Assembly (NCBI GenBank): GCA_945906835.1
Contig: CAMDRL010000005.1
Span: 1 to 22,609, forward strand
DNA length: 22,609 nt
Direction of reading: 5' to 3'
Origin: Rickettsia typhi
GTDB taxonomy: Bacteria > Pseudomonadota > Alphaproteobacteria > Rickettsiales > UBA1997
Under the pieces are notes generated by a model. That model searched no databases. It saw nothing but the letters and a program-made list of their open reading frames with translations, and was not told the DNA's origin. Below, piece by piece: positions 14,629 to 21,105 of this stretch. The position numbers were made by a program, and so were the translations under genes. Every line of letters starts with the position of its first letter. Position 1 is the stretch's first letter.

Positions 14629-15504
14629 ATGACAGACTCGTCAAGCAGTAATAGTAAAGCTAAAAAACGCAAATCTCACAATAAAAAATTACTAAATTTC
14701 TTTCTTAATTTGCTTTGCAAAAAAACCAAAAAATCTTTTTTATCGGTAATTTCTCATTTAGTTGATACCTATGAAAAGGAGAATTTAATTAGTTTTGAAG
14801 AAAAAGAGATGATTAAAAATATCGCTTCTTTAGGTGATAAAAAAGTTAACAACATCATGACTCCCAGAGCCGACTTAATCGCTCTTAATCAAAATGCTAA
14901 TTTAGAAGAAATTAAAAAAACCATCACCACCAACGGACATACCAGAATTCCTGTTTTTAAAGAAAATCTTGATGAAATTATCGGCTTCATTCATAGCAAA
15001 GATTTATCAAAATTTTTGTGCAATGAAAATCATAATTTCTCTATAACAAATATTTTGCGCAAAATCTTATTCGTTCCAGGGTCAATGAAGGTAATTGATC
15101 TGATGTTAAAAATGCGCATGGCAAGAGTTCATGTTGCTATAGTTTTAGATGAATTTGGTGGAGTTGATGGCTTTGTTACAATTGAAAATATTATGGAAGA
15201 AATTGTTGGTGATATTGAAGATGAGCATGATTTGCCGTCAGATAATTCTTTCTTTAGAATAAAAAAAGTCAGCAATACAATTTTTCATTTTGGCGGAAGA
15301 GTTGGTCTTGTTAAAGCGGAAGAAATATTACAAACTTCAATCAGACAAGAAGATGATGGCTTTGAAACAGTTGGTGGTCTTGTAATGTCGGCATTTAAAC
15401 GCGTTCCTGAAACTGGCGAAGAAGTCACTAAAGATAATCTTAAATTTAAGGTGATAGATTCTGACAGTCGCTGCGTTAAAACACTTGAAATAGAAAAATT
15501 ATAA
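14629..15504 (+). CDS. tlyC: CorC/TlyC family CBS-domain protein
   Basis: This 291-residue protein has a basic N-terminal segment (1-35), a conserved linker with NIMTPRADLIAL at about 75-86, two CBS domains (about 75-200, including HTRIPVFKENLDEIIGFIHSKDL and VHVAIVLDEFGGVDGFVTIENIMEEIVGDIEDEHD), and a C-terminal transporter-associated CorC_HlyC domain (about 215-290, with DDGFETVGGLVMS). There are no transmembrane helices. Family members are linked to magnesium/cobalt efflux (CorC). The Rickettsia homologue is named TlyC, a haemolysin candidate; that name should not be read as proof of haemolytic activity. The start lies 3 bases after ybeY, and the stop overlaps the next start codon by one base. 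Confidence 0.93.
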   Translation: MTDSSSSNSKAKKRKSHNKKLLNFFLNLLCKKTKKSFLSVISHLVDTYEKENLISFEEKEMIKNIASLGDKKVNNIMTPRADLIALNQNANLEEIKKTITTNGHTRIPVFKENLDEIIGFIHSKDLSKFLCNENHNFSITNILRKILFVPGSMKVIDLMLKMRMARVHVAIVLDEFGGVDGFVTIENIMEEIVGDIEDEHDLPSDNSFFRIKKVSNTIFHFGGRVGLVKAEEILQTSIRQEDDGFETVGGLVMSAFKRVPETGEEVTKDNLKFKVIDSDSRCVKTLEIEKL

Positions 15505-16073
15505 TGCATCCAACTTTAGTAAAAAAAGAATTTCCAATAATTGATCTTGGCGATTATATTTTACGCGAAAAAACTGATGATGATGTTGCGGATTTTTTTA
15601 ACTATTATTCCGACCCTGAAGTAAATAAATTCATACTTTGTGATATTCCTTGTGATTTAGAAGAAGCGAGAAGAGAAGTTTCTTATTGGCGTAATGTTTT
15701 TTATCACGGCGATGGAATTTATTTTGCCATTGCCCGAAAAGACACCAATCAACTAATAGGCTCAATTGGTCTAACTTCCCAAAATAATTACCATAAAAGA
15801 ATTGAATTAAGTTATGATTTAGCCAAAGAATATTGGCGAAAAGGCATTACCAGCAAAGCAATTCAAGCTATTGCTAAATATGGCTTCAAAGACTTAGGAA
15901 TGAATAGAATTGAAGCTTTTACTGCCACTGGAAATTTACCTTCAAAAAATCTTCTGATAAAAAACGGCTTTGTGTTAGAAGGTTTGCTAAACCAACATCG
16001 CTACCATAAAGGTTGTTATGTTGATGCTTATATTTTTGGTTTAGTGCGCCAGAATTTTTTAAGTAATACCTAA
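15504..16073 (+). CDS. GNAT acetyltransferase, RimJ/RimL type
   Basis: This is a GNAT-fold acetyl-CoA-dependent N-acetyltransferase of 189 residues. The substrate is unknown, but the RimJ/RimL-like group acetylates N-terminal amines of ribosomal proteins or small molecules. Visible features: the N-terminal LREKTDDDVADFFNYYSDPEVNKF; the beta4 segment ELSYDLAKEYWRKGITSKAI, with the acetyl-CoA pyrophosphate loop (Q/RxxGxG/A) seen as WRKGITSKAI; then MNRIEAFTATGNLPSKNLLIKNGFVLEGLLNQHRYHKGCYVDAYIFGLV, typical of the RimJ/RimL group. Its ATG shares one base with the corC/tlyC stop (TAATG), so it is the last gene of the hemH-ybeY-corC transcription unit. A palindromic repeat follows. Confidence 0.9.
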   Translation: MHPTLVKKEFPIIDLGDYILREKTDDDVADFFNYYSDPEVNKFILCDIPCDLEEARREVSYWRNVFYHGDGIYFAIARKDTNQLIGSIGLTSQNNYHKRIELSYDLAKEYWRKGITSKAIQAIAKYGFKDLGMNRIEAFTATGNLPSKNLLIKNGFVLEGLLNQHRYHKGCYVDAYIFGLVRQNFLSNT

Positions 16074-16083
16074 TCACCAAATA

Positions 16084-16148
16084 TCATGTTGAGCGAAGCG
16101 AAACATCTCGTGAAGCTGAAAGAGATCCTTCGCTTCGCTCAGGATAAC
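16084..16148. repeat. palindromic repeat, family C
   Basis: The outer arms TGAGCGAAGCGAA (16090-16102) and TTCGCTTCGCTCA (16129-16141) are perfectly complementary over 13 bases. The interior also pairs partly, with ACATCT facing AGAGAT. It lies directly after the acetyltransferase gene and could end that transcript, though no T-tract follows. A degenerate left arm is at 12111-12135. Confidence 0.85.
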
Positions 16149-16176
16149 AATTTGTTCAAGTAATTCAAAAAATTAT

Positions 16177-16267
16177 TTGACTTTTGGTTACGGGGCGTTT
16201 TAATGCGCCTCCTCTTTCCCAACATAGATGTCTCTTTCCTTTCAGAAGAGCCCCTAATTAGAGTCAA
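16177..16267. other. structured, relatively GC-rich segment upstream of rplM
   Basis: This part of the 256-base gap before rplM is richer in G and C than its surroundings and contains nested complementarity: TTGACT (16177-16182) faces AGTCAA (16262-16267), GGGGC (16192-16196) faces GCCCC (16250-16254), and a local GGGGCG/CGCCTC hairpin uses one G-U pair. It could be an mRNA leader for the L13-S9 operon, a promoter region (TTGACT is a good -35), or an old mobile fragment. An open frame of 61 codons on the minus strand here has no recognisable homology and is not called as a gene. Confidence 0.4.
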
Positions 16268-16279
16268 CATTGATAAGCT

Positions 16280-16308
16280 TTGCAAGGCTTCGATCATAAC
16301 AGAATAAT
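16280..16308 (+). promoter_or_regulatory. candidate promoter of rplM-rpsI
   Basis: TTGCAA (4 of 6 against TTGACA), a 17-bp spacer, and AATAAT (5 of 6 against TATAAT), ending 21 bases before the rplM ATG. If used, it gives a short leader and leaves the structured segment at 16177-16267 untranscribed. This is a pattern match only. Confidence 0.4.
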
Positions 16309-16329
16309 GAATTGAATTAAACAAATTTT

Positions 16330-16803
16330 ATGTCTTACATAGCAAGAAGTTATACAGCTAAACCAAGTGAAATCGAAAGAAAATGGTGGTTAATTGATGC
16401 AGAAAACCTAGTTGTAGGCAGAGTTTCAACAATAATCGCTAACCTTCTACGCGGTAAGCACAAACCAACATTCACACCAAACCTTGATTGCGGCGACCAT
16501 GTTGTTGTTATCAATGCTGACAAAGTTAAATTTACTGGCAAAAAATTGGCTGATAAAATATATTACTGGCACACTGGTCATCCAGGTGGCATTAAACAAA
16601 GAACTGCTAGACAAATTATGGAAGGAAATTTTCCTGAAAGAATTTTAGAAAGTTCAGTTTCAAGAATGATCTCTCGTGGACCATTGCAAAGAGACATCAT
16701 GGTAAAATTACACATCTACTGCGGTTCTGAACATAAGCATCAAGGACAAAATCCACAAAAATTGGATATTGCTGCAATGAACAGAAAAAACACTAAACAA
16801 TAA
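16330..16803 (+). CDS. rplM: ribosomal protein L13 (uL13)
   Basis: This 157-residue large-subunit protein is an early assembly component that binds 23S rRNA. Clear family segments: [77 protein letters not shown], and the C-terminal [25 protein letters not shown] sequence ([17 protein letters not shown]). The length is usual, slightly above the E. coli protein. It is followed after 19 bases by rpsI, the conserved rplM-rpsI pair. No Shine-Dalgarno sequence is evident. Confidence 0.98.
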   Translation: MSYIARSYTAKPSEIERKWWLIDAENLVVGRVSTIIANLLRGKHKPTFTPNLDCGDHVVVINADKVKFTGKKLADKIYYWHTGHPGGIKQRTARQIMEGNFPERILESSVSRMISRGPLQRDIMVKLHIYCGSEHKHQGQNPQKLDIAAMNRKNTKQ

Positions 16804-16822
16804 CTAAATATTTTACAAAATC

Positions 16823-17293
16823 ATGCCTTCTACTGTAAAAGAAAAAATTATCGAAGTTATCCCAAATCAAATAGAAGCTATTCTTAAAGAGCAAAAAATT
16901 GATGCTCAAGGTAGATCTTACGCTACTGGCAAAAGAAAAAATGCCGCAGCCAGAGTTTGGATTAAAAAAGGAACTGGCAAAATCACCATAAATGGTCGTG
17001 ATGCCGCAACTTACCTTGGCAGAGAAATTTTATTCAATATTATCAGATTTCCATTTTCAGCTACTAAAAATGAAAATAAATTTGATGTTGTAGCAACTGC
17101 TGCTGGCGGTGGCTTGTCTGGACAAGCTGGTGCATTGGCTCATGGAATTAGTAAAGCTCTTGTGGCTTTTGAACCAACAAATCACAAAGCTTTAAAAGCT
17201 GGCGGGTTCTTAACTCGTGACTCACGAGTTGTTGAAAGAAAGAAATATGGTCTTAAAAAAGCTCGTAAAGGTCAAACTTATCGCAAAAGATAA
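16823..17293 (+). CDS. rpsI: ribosomal protein S9 (uS9)
   Basis: This 156-residue small-subunit protein has a C-terminal tail that reaches the P-site tRNA. After about 28 variable residues, the conserved part starts at [29 protein letters not shown] and continues through [23 protein letters not shown] and [28 protein letters not shown]; the invariant C-terminal KR is present. The N-terminal extension is common in Alphaproteobacteria. It is co-transcribed with rplM and followed by a clear terminator. Confidence 0.98.
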   Translation: MPSTVKEKIIEVIPNQIEAILKEQKIDAQGRSYATGKRKNAAARVWIKKGTGKITINGRDAATYLGREILFNIIRFPFSATKNENKFDVVATAAGGGLSGQAGALAHGISKALVAFEPTNHKALKAGGFLTRDSRVVERKKYGLKKARKGQTYRKR

Positions 17294-17326
17294 AATTTTC
17301 TCTCTTTTGAGAATTGCTTTAAACTT

Positions 17327-17360
17327 AAGCGCTTGGCGATTTTATCTCCAAGCGCTTTTT
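17327..17360 (+). terminator. intrinsic terminator after rpsI
   Basis: The perfect 10-bp stem AAGCGCTTGG/CCAAGCGCTT (17327-17336 and 17348-17357), with an 11-base loop, is followed by a T run ending at 17360. It ends the rplM-rpsI unit. Confidence 0.88.
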
Positions 17361-17382
17361 AATTGGTTACACATTAATTAAG

Positions 17383-17829
17383 ATGACTAAATTCATTACT
17401 CAAAAAGTTTTTATTGCTTCTGACCACGCTGGATTTACTTTAAAAGAAACTCTTGTCGAAGAATTAAAAAATTTAAAACTAGAAGTTGTTGATTTAGGAT
17501 GTGATTCTGCAGAAACTTCAGTTGACTATCCAGATTTTGCACAAAAATTAAGCAAAGAAATTACTAATGATTCGAATTATGGAATTTTAATTTGTGGCAG
17601 TGGCATAGGAATTTCAATAGCTGCCAATCGTTTTAAACATATCAGAGCTGCACTTTGTTATAACGCAAAATCAGCAAAACTTGCCAGAGCTCACAATAAT
17701 GCCAATGTTCTTTGCTTAGGCGCAAGATTCATTAAGGCAAAAAATTCTACTGCCTTAGTAAAAGCTTTTTTAAATACCGAATTTGAAGGTGGAAGACATG
17801 GAAGAAGAGTTGAAAAACTATCAAAATAA
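17383..17829 (+). CDS. rpiB: ribose-5-phosphate isomerase B
   Basis: This 148-residue enzyme of the RpiB/LacAB family interconverts ribose 5-phosphate and ribulose 5-phosphate in the pentose phosphate pathway. Visible signatures: VFIASDHAGFTLKE near the N-terminus (phosphate-binding SDHAG), ETSVDYPDFA, the catalytic region GILICGSGIGISIAANRFKHIRAALCYNA with the active-site Cys in ICGSGIG, and ARAHNNANVLCLGAR. The C-terminus FEGGRHGRRVEKL is the typical tail. The end of the gene overlaps the start of trmB by 32 bases, so the two are translated from one transcript. An RpiA is not in the window. Confidence 0.96.
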   Translation: MTKFITQKVFIASDHAGFTLKETLVEELKNLKLEVVDLGCDSAETSVDYPDFAQKLSKEITNDSNYGILICGSGIGISIAANRFKHIRAALCYNAKSAKLARAHNNANVLCLGARFIKAKNSTALVKAFLNTEFEGGRHGRRVEKLSK

Positions 17830-18583
17830 AAAATCAGAAGAAAGGTTAATCAGAAGTTTTGGACGCATAAAAAGCCGCAGATTATCTGATAACAAAAACT
17901 CTCTTCTAGAAAATCTTTTACCAAATTACGAAATCTTTTTTGAAAAAGGAGAAGCCCTCTTTGAAAAAGAGGGTGGATTAATCGCGCCAGCGATTAAGAC
18001 GGGTGATTTTCTAGAGACACCTTTAGATTCAATCTTTACTAAAAAAACCCACAAAAAAACCTCCCTAGAAATCGGCTTCGGCTTCGGAGACTTCCTATTT
18101 GAAAAAGCCAAAAACAACCCTGACACACTTTTCATTGGTTCAGAACCGCATCTAAACGGAGTTATAAATTTACTATCCAAACTACAAAAAGAACCCCTAA
18201 ATAATCTAAAAATTTCAAAACAAGATATCAGAATTCTTTTAGAAAATTTCCCAGAAAGTTTTTTTGATGAAATTTACATCTTATTTCCTGATCCTTGGCC
18301 AAAATTAAAGCATTTTAAAAGACGATTAATTAATACAAATTTTTTAGATTTCTTATCTAAAAAAATAAAACCCACAGGTAAATTAATTATTGCAACCGAC
18401 CACGACTCTTACAAAACATGGATTTTATCAGCAATTTCAGAAAATAAAAATTTTAAATGGCTTGTTGAAAGTAAAAAAGATTGGCAAATATTTCCTGATT
18501 GGTGGATAGAAACTAAATATCAAAAAAAAGCCGCCCGCGAAGGCCGCATATCTGTTATTTTTAACTTAATTAGAAATGTCTGA
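17798..18583 (+). CDS. trmB: tRNA (guanine-N7-)-methyltransferase with in-frame palindromic-element insertion
   Basis: This 261-residue protein, from the chosen start, methylates G46 of tRNAs using S-adenosylmethionine. Motifs: RSFGRIKSRRLS and LLENLLPNY at the N-terminus, SAM motif I LEIGFGFGDFLFEKA, GSEPHLNGV, the DEIYILFPDPWPKLKHFKRRL core, and the C-terminal FPDWWIETKYQKKAAREG. The last matches TxYE/TxFE except that Gln stands where Glu is usual. Residues 53-71 (ALFEKEGGLIAPAIKTGDF) are encoded by a repeat element; without them the LLP-to-LEIGFG spacing, about 29 residues instead of 48, is close to the family norm. ATG 17798 has GGTGG upstream; an earlier TTG at 17783 is less likely. It overlaps rpiB by 32 bases and murB by 8. 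Activity is probably retained, since all core motifs are intact. Confidence 0.95.
   Translation: MEEELKNYQNKKSEERLIRSFGRIKSRRLSDNKNSLLENLLPNYEIFFEKGEALFEKEGGLIAPAIKTGDFLETPLDSIFTKKTHKKTSLEIGFGFGDFLFEKAKNNPDTLFIGSEPHLNGVINLLSKLQKEPLNNLKISKQDIRILLENFPESFFDEIYILFPDPWPKLKHFKRRLINTNFLDFLSKKIKPTGKLIIATDHDSYKTWILSAISENKNFKWLVESKKDWQIFPDWWIETKYQKKAAREGRISVIFNLIRNV
17954..18010 (+). repeat. palindromic element family D, inserted in trmB in frame
   Basis: This 57-base element, running GCCCTCTTT...GGGTGATTTT, is made of hairpin 1 (CCCTCTTT-GAA-AAAGAGGG), a TGGA spacer, hairpin 2 (TTAATCGC-GCCA-GCGATTAA, self-complementary) and the tail GACGGGTGATTTT. Outside hairpin 2 it is nearly identical to the two intergenic copies at 22266-22321 and 22335-22386. 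It is exactly 19 codons long, in phase with trmB, and lacks a stop. Confidence 0.93.
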
Positions 18584-19493
18584 TCTACTAAAAAAATTAC
18601 CTCAAGTTAGAGGAATATATCGCACTGACGCTGAGTTAAAAAACTGGTTCAATATTACAACCAAAGCTGAAGTGCTTTTTCGCCCAAAAGATGTGTCTGA
18701 TTTACAGAATTTTTTACAAAAAGTTTCCAAAGAAATTCCCGTAACAATTCTTGGCGCAGCTTCAAATGTTATCATCAGAGATAGTGGAATTGCTGGAGTT
18801 ACAATAAGGCTTGGCAGAGAATTTGCCCAAATTTCTCATGATGAAAATTTGATAAAAGTTGGCGCAGCTTGCCTGTGTGGAAATGTCGCGCTTTACAGCA
18901 AAAATGCTGCTTTAGCTAATTTGGAATTTTTAACTGGAATTCCGGGATCAGTTGGTGGCGCCATTGCAATGAATGCTGGTTGTTATGGATCTGATGTTTC
19001 TCAAATATTAATTAACGCAACAGCTGTAGATTTTAATGGTAATTTAGTTGAGTTAAAAAATTCAGATAATTTATCTGAAAGTGATTTTGAATTTTCTTAT
19101 CGTAAAAATAAAATTGCTAAAGATTTTATTTTTGTTGAAGCGGTGTTTAAAGGAGAAAAATCTGATTCTGAATTGATTTCAAAAAAGATAAATGAATTCA
19201 ACAAAAAAAGAGAAACAACGCAGCCCATAAGAGCAAAAACTGGCGGCAGCACATTTAAAAATCCGCTTGACCAAACTACAAAAAAATCTTGGGAATTAAT
19301 TGATGAATCTGGATGTCGAGGACTTAAAAACAAAGACGCACAAATGTCTAAAAAACATTGCAACTTCATGATTAATAACGGCAATGCTTCAGCTCAAGAT
19401 TTAATTGATTTGGGCAATGAAGTTAAAAAAATAGTAAAAGAAAAAACCAACATTACTTTAGAGTGGGAAATAAAAATTTTAGGAAAATTTTAG
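18576..19493 (+). CDS. murB: UDP-N-acetylenolpyruvoylglucosamine reductase MurB
   Basis: This 305-residue flavoenzyme reduces UDP-GlcNAc-enolpyruvate to UDP-MurNAc in peptidoglycan synthesis, so the organism probably makes muropeptides. FAD-binding segments: VTILGAASNVIIRDSGIAGVTIRLG and NLEFLTGIPGSVGGAIAMNAGCYG. The substrate-binding domain shows YRKNKI, the catalytic Ser in KTGGSTFKNP, WELIDESGCRGL, and MSKKHCNFMINNGNASAQDLIDLG; the second proton-donor region is TLEWEIKILG at the C-terminus. The short form without the extra Tyr loop of E. coli suggests type II MurB. It starts within the last codons of trmB (8-base overlap). The stop falls inside an 11-bp tandem repeat. Confidence 0.97.
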   Translation: MSDLLKKLPQVRGIYRTDAELKNWFNITTKAEVLFRPKDVSDLQNFLQKVSKEIPVTILGAASNVIIRDSGIAGVTIRLGREFAQISHDENLIKVGAACLCGNVALYSKNAALANLEFLTGIPGSVGGAIAMNAGCYGSDVSQILINATAVDFNGNLVELKNSDNLSESDFEFSYRKNKIAKDFIFVEAVFKGEKSDSELISKKINEFNKKRETTQPIRAKTGGSTFKNPLDQTTKKSWELIDESGCRGLKNKDAQMSKKHCNFMINNGNASAQDLIDLGNEVKKIVKEKTNITLEWEIKILGKF

Positions 19494-19508
19494 GAAAATT
19501 TTAGGATA
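19476..19508 (+). repeat. 11-bp tandem repeat across the murB stop codon
   Basis: Three successive 11-base units (ATTTTAGGAAA, twice, then ATTTTAGGATA) span the murB C-terminus. The stop TAG lies inside the second unit. Since 11 is not a multiple of 3, copy-number change would shift the frame only after the stop or alter the last residues. Confidence 0.8.
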
Positions 19509-19562
19509 AATTAAATTATTTTATTGCATTTTTAAAAATCATAGTGCAATTTACTTTCCATC

Positions 19563-19583
19563 CTTTGTTTTGCAAAGTTTTTT
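19563..19583 (+). terminator. possible weak terminator after murB
   Basis: A short stem CTTTG/CAAAG with a five-base loop is followed by six T residues. The stem is short and AT-rich, so the call is weak; it would separate the rpiB-trmB-murB unit from the pilin gene. Confidence 0.35.
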
Positions 19584-19618
19584 GTAACAATTTTCTTAGT
19601 AAAAAGTAAAAACATAAT

Positions 19619-19972
19619 ATGAAAAAATTCACTTCTTTTGTTGCTAAAACCGTTCTTTTGTCATTTTTCTTCCTAACAGTTGTTCCAGCAGTTTTGCCTG
19701 TAATAGCTAATAATGCTCATGCAGCTGGAACCGTCACAACAGATGATAACGCGTTTGAAGATACAATGTGTAAAGCTTTAGGACTTGTTACTGGAAATGC
19801 TGGTAAAGCTTTTGCCGCATTTGCAATTATCTCTCTTGGCATTGGTTTCTTCACTGGTAAAATCTCTTGGGGTTTGATGATTGGTGTGGCTATGGGTATC
19901 GCTGCTATGTTTGGAGCTCCATCAATCGTTGCTCTTCTTAGTGGTCAACCTAACTATGATTGCACTAAATAA
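19619..19972 (+). CDS. virB2: VirB2/TrbC family type IV secretion pilin (solitary)
   Basis: This 117-residue protein has a long N-terminal signal sequence ending at a probable AHA cleavage site (about residue 35). The mature part is about 80 residues with two hydrophobic helices: AFAAFAIISLGIGFFTGKISWG and LMIGVAMGIAAMFGAPSIVALL. This layout and the FxGKISWG centre are characteristic of VirB2/TrbC pilin subunits of type IV secretion systems. Rickettsiales VirB2 proteins share the mature-region cysteine near the start (MCKAL) and the YDC close to the end, which could form a disulfide; both are present. No other vir gene is here: the neighbours are murB upstream and rpmB downstream. Scattered virB2 paralogues are known in Rickettsiales. 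The protein probably supplies pilin to a T4SS encoded elsewhere. Confidence 0.85.
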   Translation: MKKFTSFVAKTVLLSFFFLTVVPAVLPVIANNAHAAGTVTTDDNAFEDTMCKALGLVTGNAGKAFAAFAIISLGIGFFTGKISWGLMIGVAMGIAAMFGAPSIVALLSGQPNYDCTK

Positions 19973-20004
19973 AATTAAATACGCTTTAAATTAAAAAAAT
20001 AAAT

Positions 20005-20373
20005 ATGTCTAGAAAATGTGAGTTACTGGGTACTGGCGTTATGAGTGGAAACAAAGTTTCTCACTCTAACCGTAAAACCAGAAGAAAATTTCTACCAAAT
20101 TTACAAACTCTTTCTTTTAAGAGCGATGTTCTTGGATCCGATTTATCTCTAAAAATTACAACAGCTACTCTTAGAACTGTTAATAAATATGGAAATATTG
20201 ACAGCTTCTTAGTTAATTGTCGTCATTCTAAACTTACTGATTTAGGTAAGAGCCTTAAAACTCAAATCAAAAAGAAGTTAATTAAAATTGGTAAATTAGA
20301 AGAAGTTAAAATTGTAAGAGAAAAGAAAGTTTTGGTAAAAAAAGAAGTTAAGAAAAAAGCTAAAGCAGCTTAA
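20005..20373 (+). CDS. rpmB: ribosomal protein L28 (bL28)
   Basis: This 122-residue large-subunit protein has conserved N-terminal MSRKCELLGTGVMSGNKVSHSNRKTRRKFLPNL and central LKITTATLRTVNKYGNIDSFL. The C-terminal about 25 residues (EVKIVREKKVLVKKEVKKKAKAA) form a Lys-rich tail beyond the roughly 97-residue size usual in Rickettsiales. A 32-base gap separates it from the pilin gene and a strong terminator follows, so the two could be on one transcript. No clear ribosome binding site is seen. Confidence 0.96.
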   Translation: MSRKCELLGTGVMSGNKVSHSNRKTRRKFLPNLQTLSFKSDVLGSDLSLKITTATLRTVNKYGNIDSFLVNCRHSKLTDLGKSLKTQIKKKLIKIGKLEEVKIVREKKVLVKKEVKKKAKAA

Positions 20374-20399
20374 GGTTTTTTACAAAGATCTAAAAACTT

Positions 20400-20439
20400 A
20401 ATCAGCCTTTCCATTTATTTGGTAAGGCTGATTTTTTTT
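20400..20439 (+). terminator. intrinsic terminator after rpmB
   Basis: The 10-bp stem AATCAGCCTT/AAGGCTGATT (20400-20409 and 20424-20433), with a 14-base loop, is followed by T8. This is a strong plus-strand terminator. Confidence 0.9.
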
Positions 20440-20474
20440 GTTTCTAATTTAGTTATCATTCCTGCATCTACTTT

Positions 20475-20500
20475 GTCATTCCCGCCTTCGTGGGAATAAC
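20475..20500. repeat. palindromic repeat family B, single unit
   Basis: A single unit beginning GTCATTCCCGCCTTCG and ending GGGAATAAC; its core is ATTCCC-N8-GGGAAT, as in both arms of the large repeat at 10824-10890. It lies just beyond the stop of the minus-strand ccmG-like gene, so it may protect or end that transcript. Confidence 0.85.
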
Positions 20501-20506
20501 AAATAA

Positions 20507-21079
20507 CTAATTTTTCACCGCAATCCTTCTTATTTCATCAATAGCAAATTCCTCTAAATTTCCCTGATATTTAAAAATCACTTTCCCATTTGCATCAACA
20601 ATCAAAGTTTCTGGAACGGCTTTAATACCAGTTATTTTTGAAAATATCGCTTTATTATCCGTGGCAATTTTTGTAAATGGATTGCCATTTTTTTCAAGAT
20701 AGGCTTTGGTATTATCATTAATGTCACGCCAAGCAACTCCGTATATATCAACAATTCCTTCCTGTTTTAAACGCATCAACGCCTCATGTTCAGCGTGGCA
20801 TGTTGTACACCATGAAGCGAAAAAATTAATGATTGAATATTTCCCTAACAAATCTTTATTTGAGAAATCTTTAGTTGCTTCATAAAGGTCAGGCAAAGAA
20901 AATTCTGGTAACAAGATATCCTCTTTGGAAAATATATTGGTTGTTACGCCTTCAATATTTTTAGATAAATCTTCTTGTTTAAACTTTTGTTTTGCATTGA
21001 TTTTGTAGGTTGAAATTCCGATAATGCTGATCAGAAAAACCAATATAAAAAATGGCGCAAAGTTATTGAGCTTGTTCAT
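20507..21079 (-). CDS. CcmG/DsbE-like membrane-anchored thioredoxin
   Basis: This 190-residue protein has one N-terminal membrane anchor (about 8-25) and a thioredoxin-like domain facing the periplasm. The redox motif is WCTTC in INFFASWCTTCHAEHEALMRL, which closely follows the CcmG/DsbE pattern (NxxASWCxxCxxEHxxL). The cis-proline loop is seen as TGIKAVPETLIVDANGKV. In cytochrome c maturation, CcmG reduces apocytochrome c or CcmH; in other settings TlpA-type proteins serve different reductive roles. No other ccm gene is in the window, so the role rests on the motif alone. It is divergent from tgt with only 26 bases between the start codons, implying overlapping promoters. A family B palindrome lies just past its stop. 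Confidence 0.87.
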   Translation of the reverse strand: MNKLNNFAPFFILVFLISIIGISTYKINAKQKFKQEDLSKNIEGVTTNIFSKEDILLPEFSLPDLYEATKDFSNKDLLGKYSIINFFASWCTTCHAEHEALMRLKQEGIVDIYGVAWRDINDNTKAYLEKNGNPFTKIATDNKAIFSKITGIKAVPETLIVDANGKVIFKYQGNLEEFAIDEIRRIAVKN

Positions 21080-21105
21080 AAAATCTGTTTAAAATTATCA
21101 AAAAA

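Noticed and set aside
16139..16324. 61-codon open frame on the minus strand upstream of rplM, rich in Arg, Lys and Ser
   Set aside because: It covers a palindrome arm and a structured non-coding segment, shows no family resemblance, and opposes the promoter of a ribosomal operon. A chance frame is more likely.
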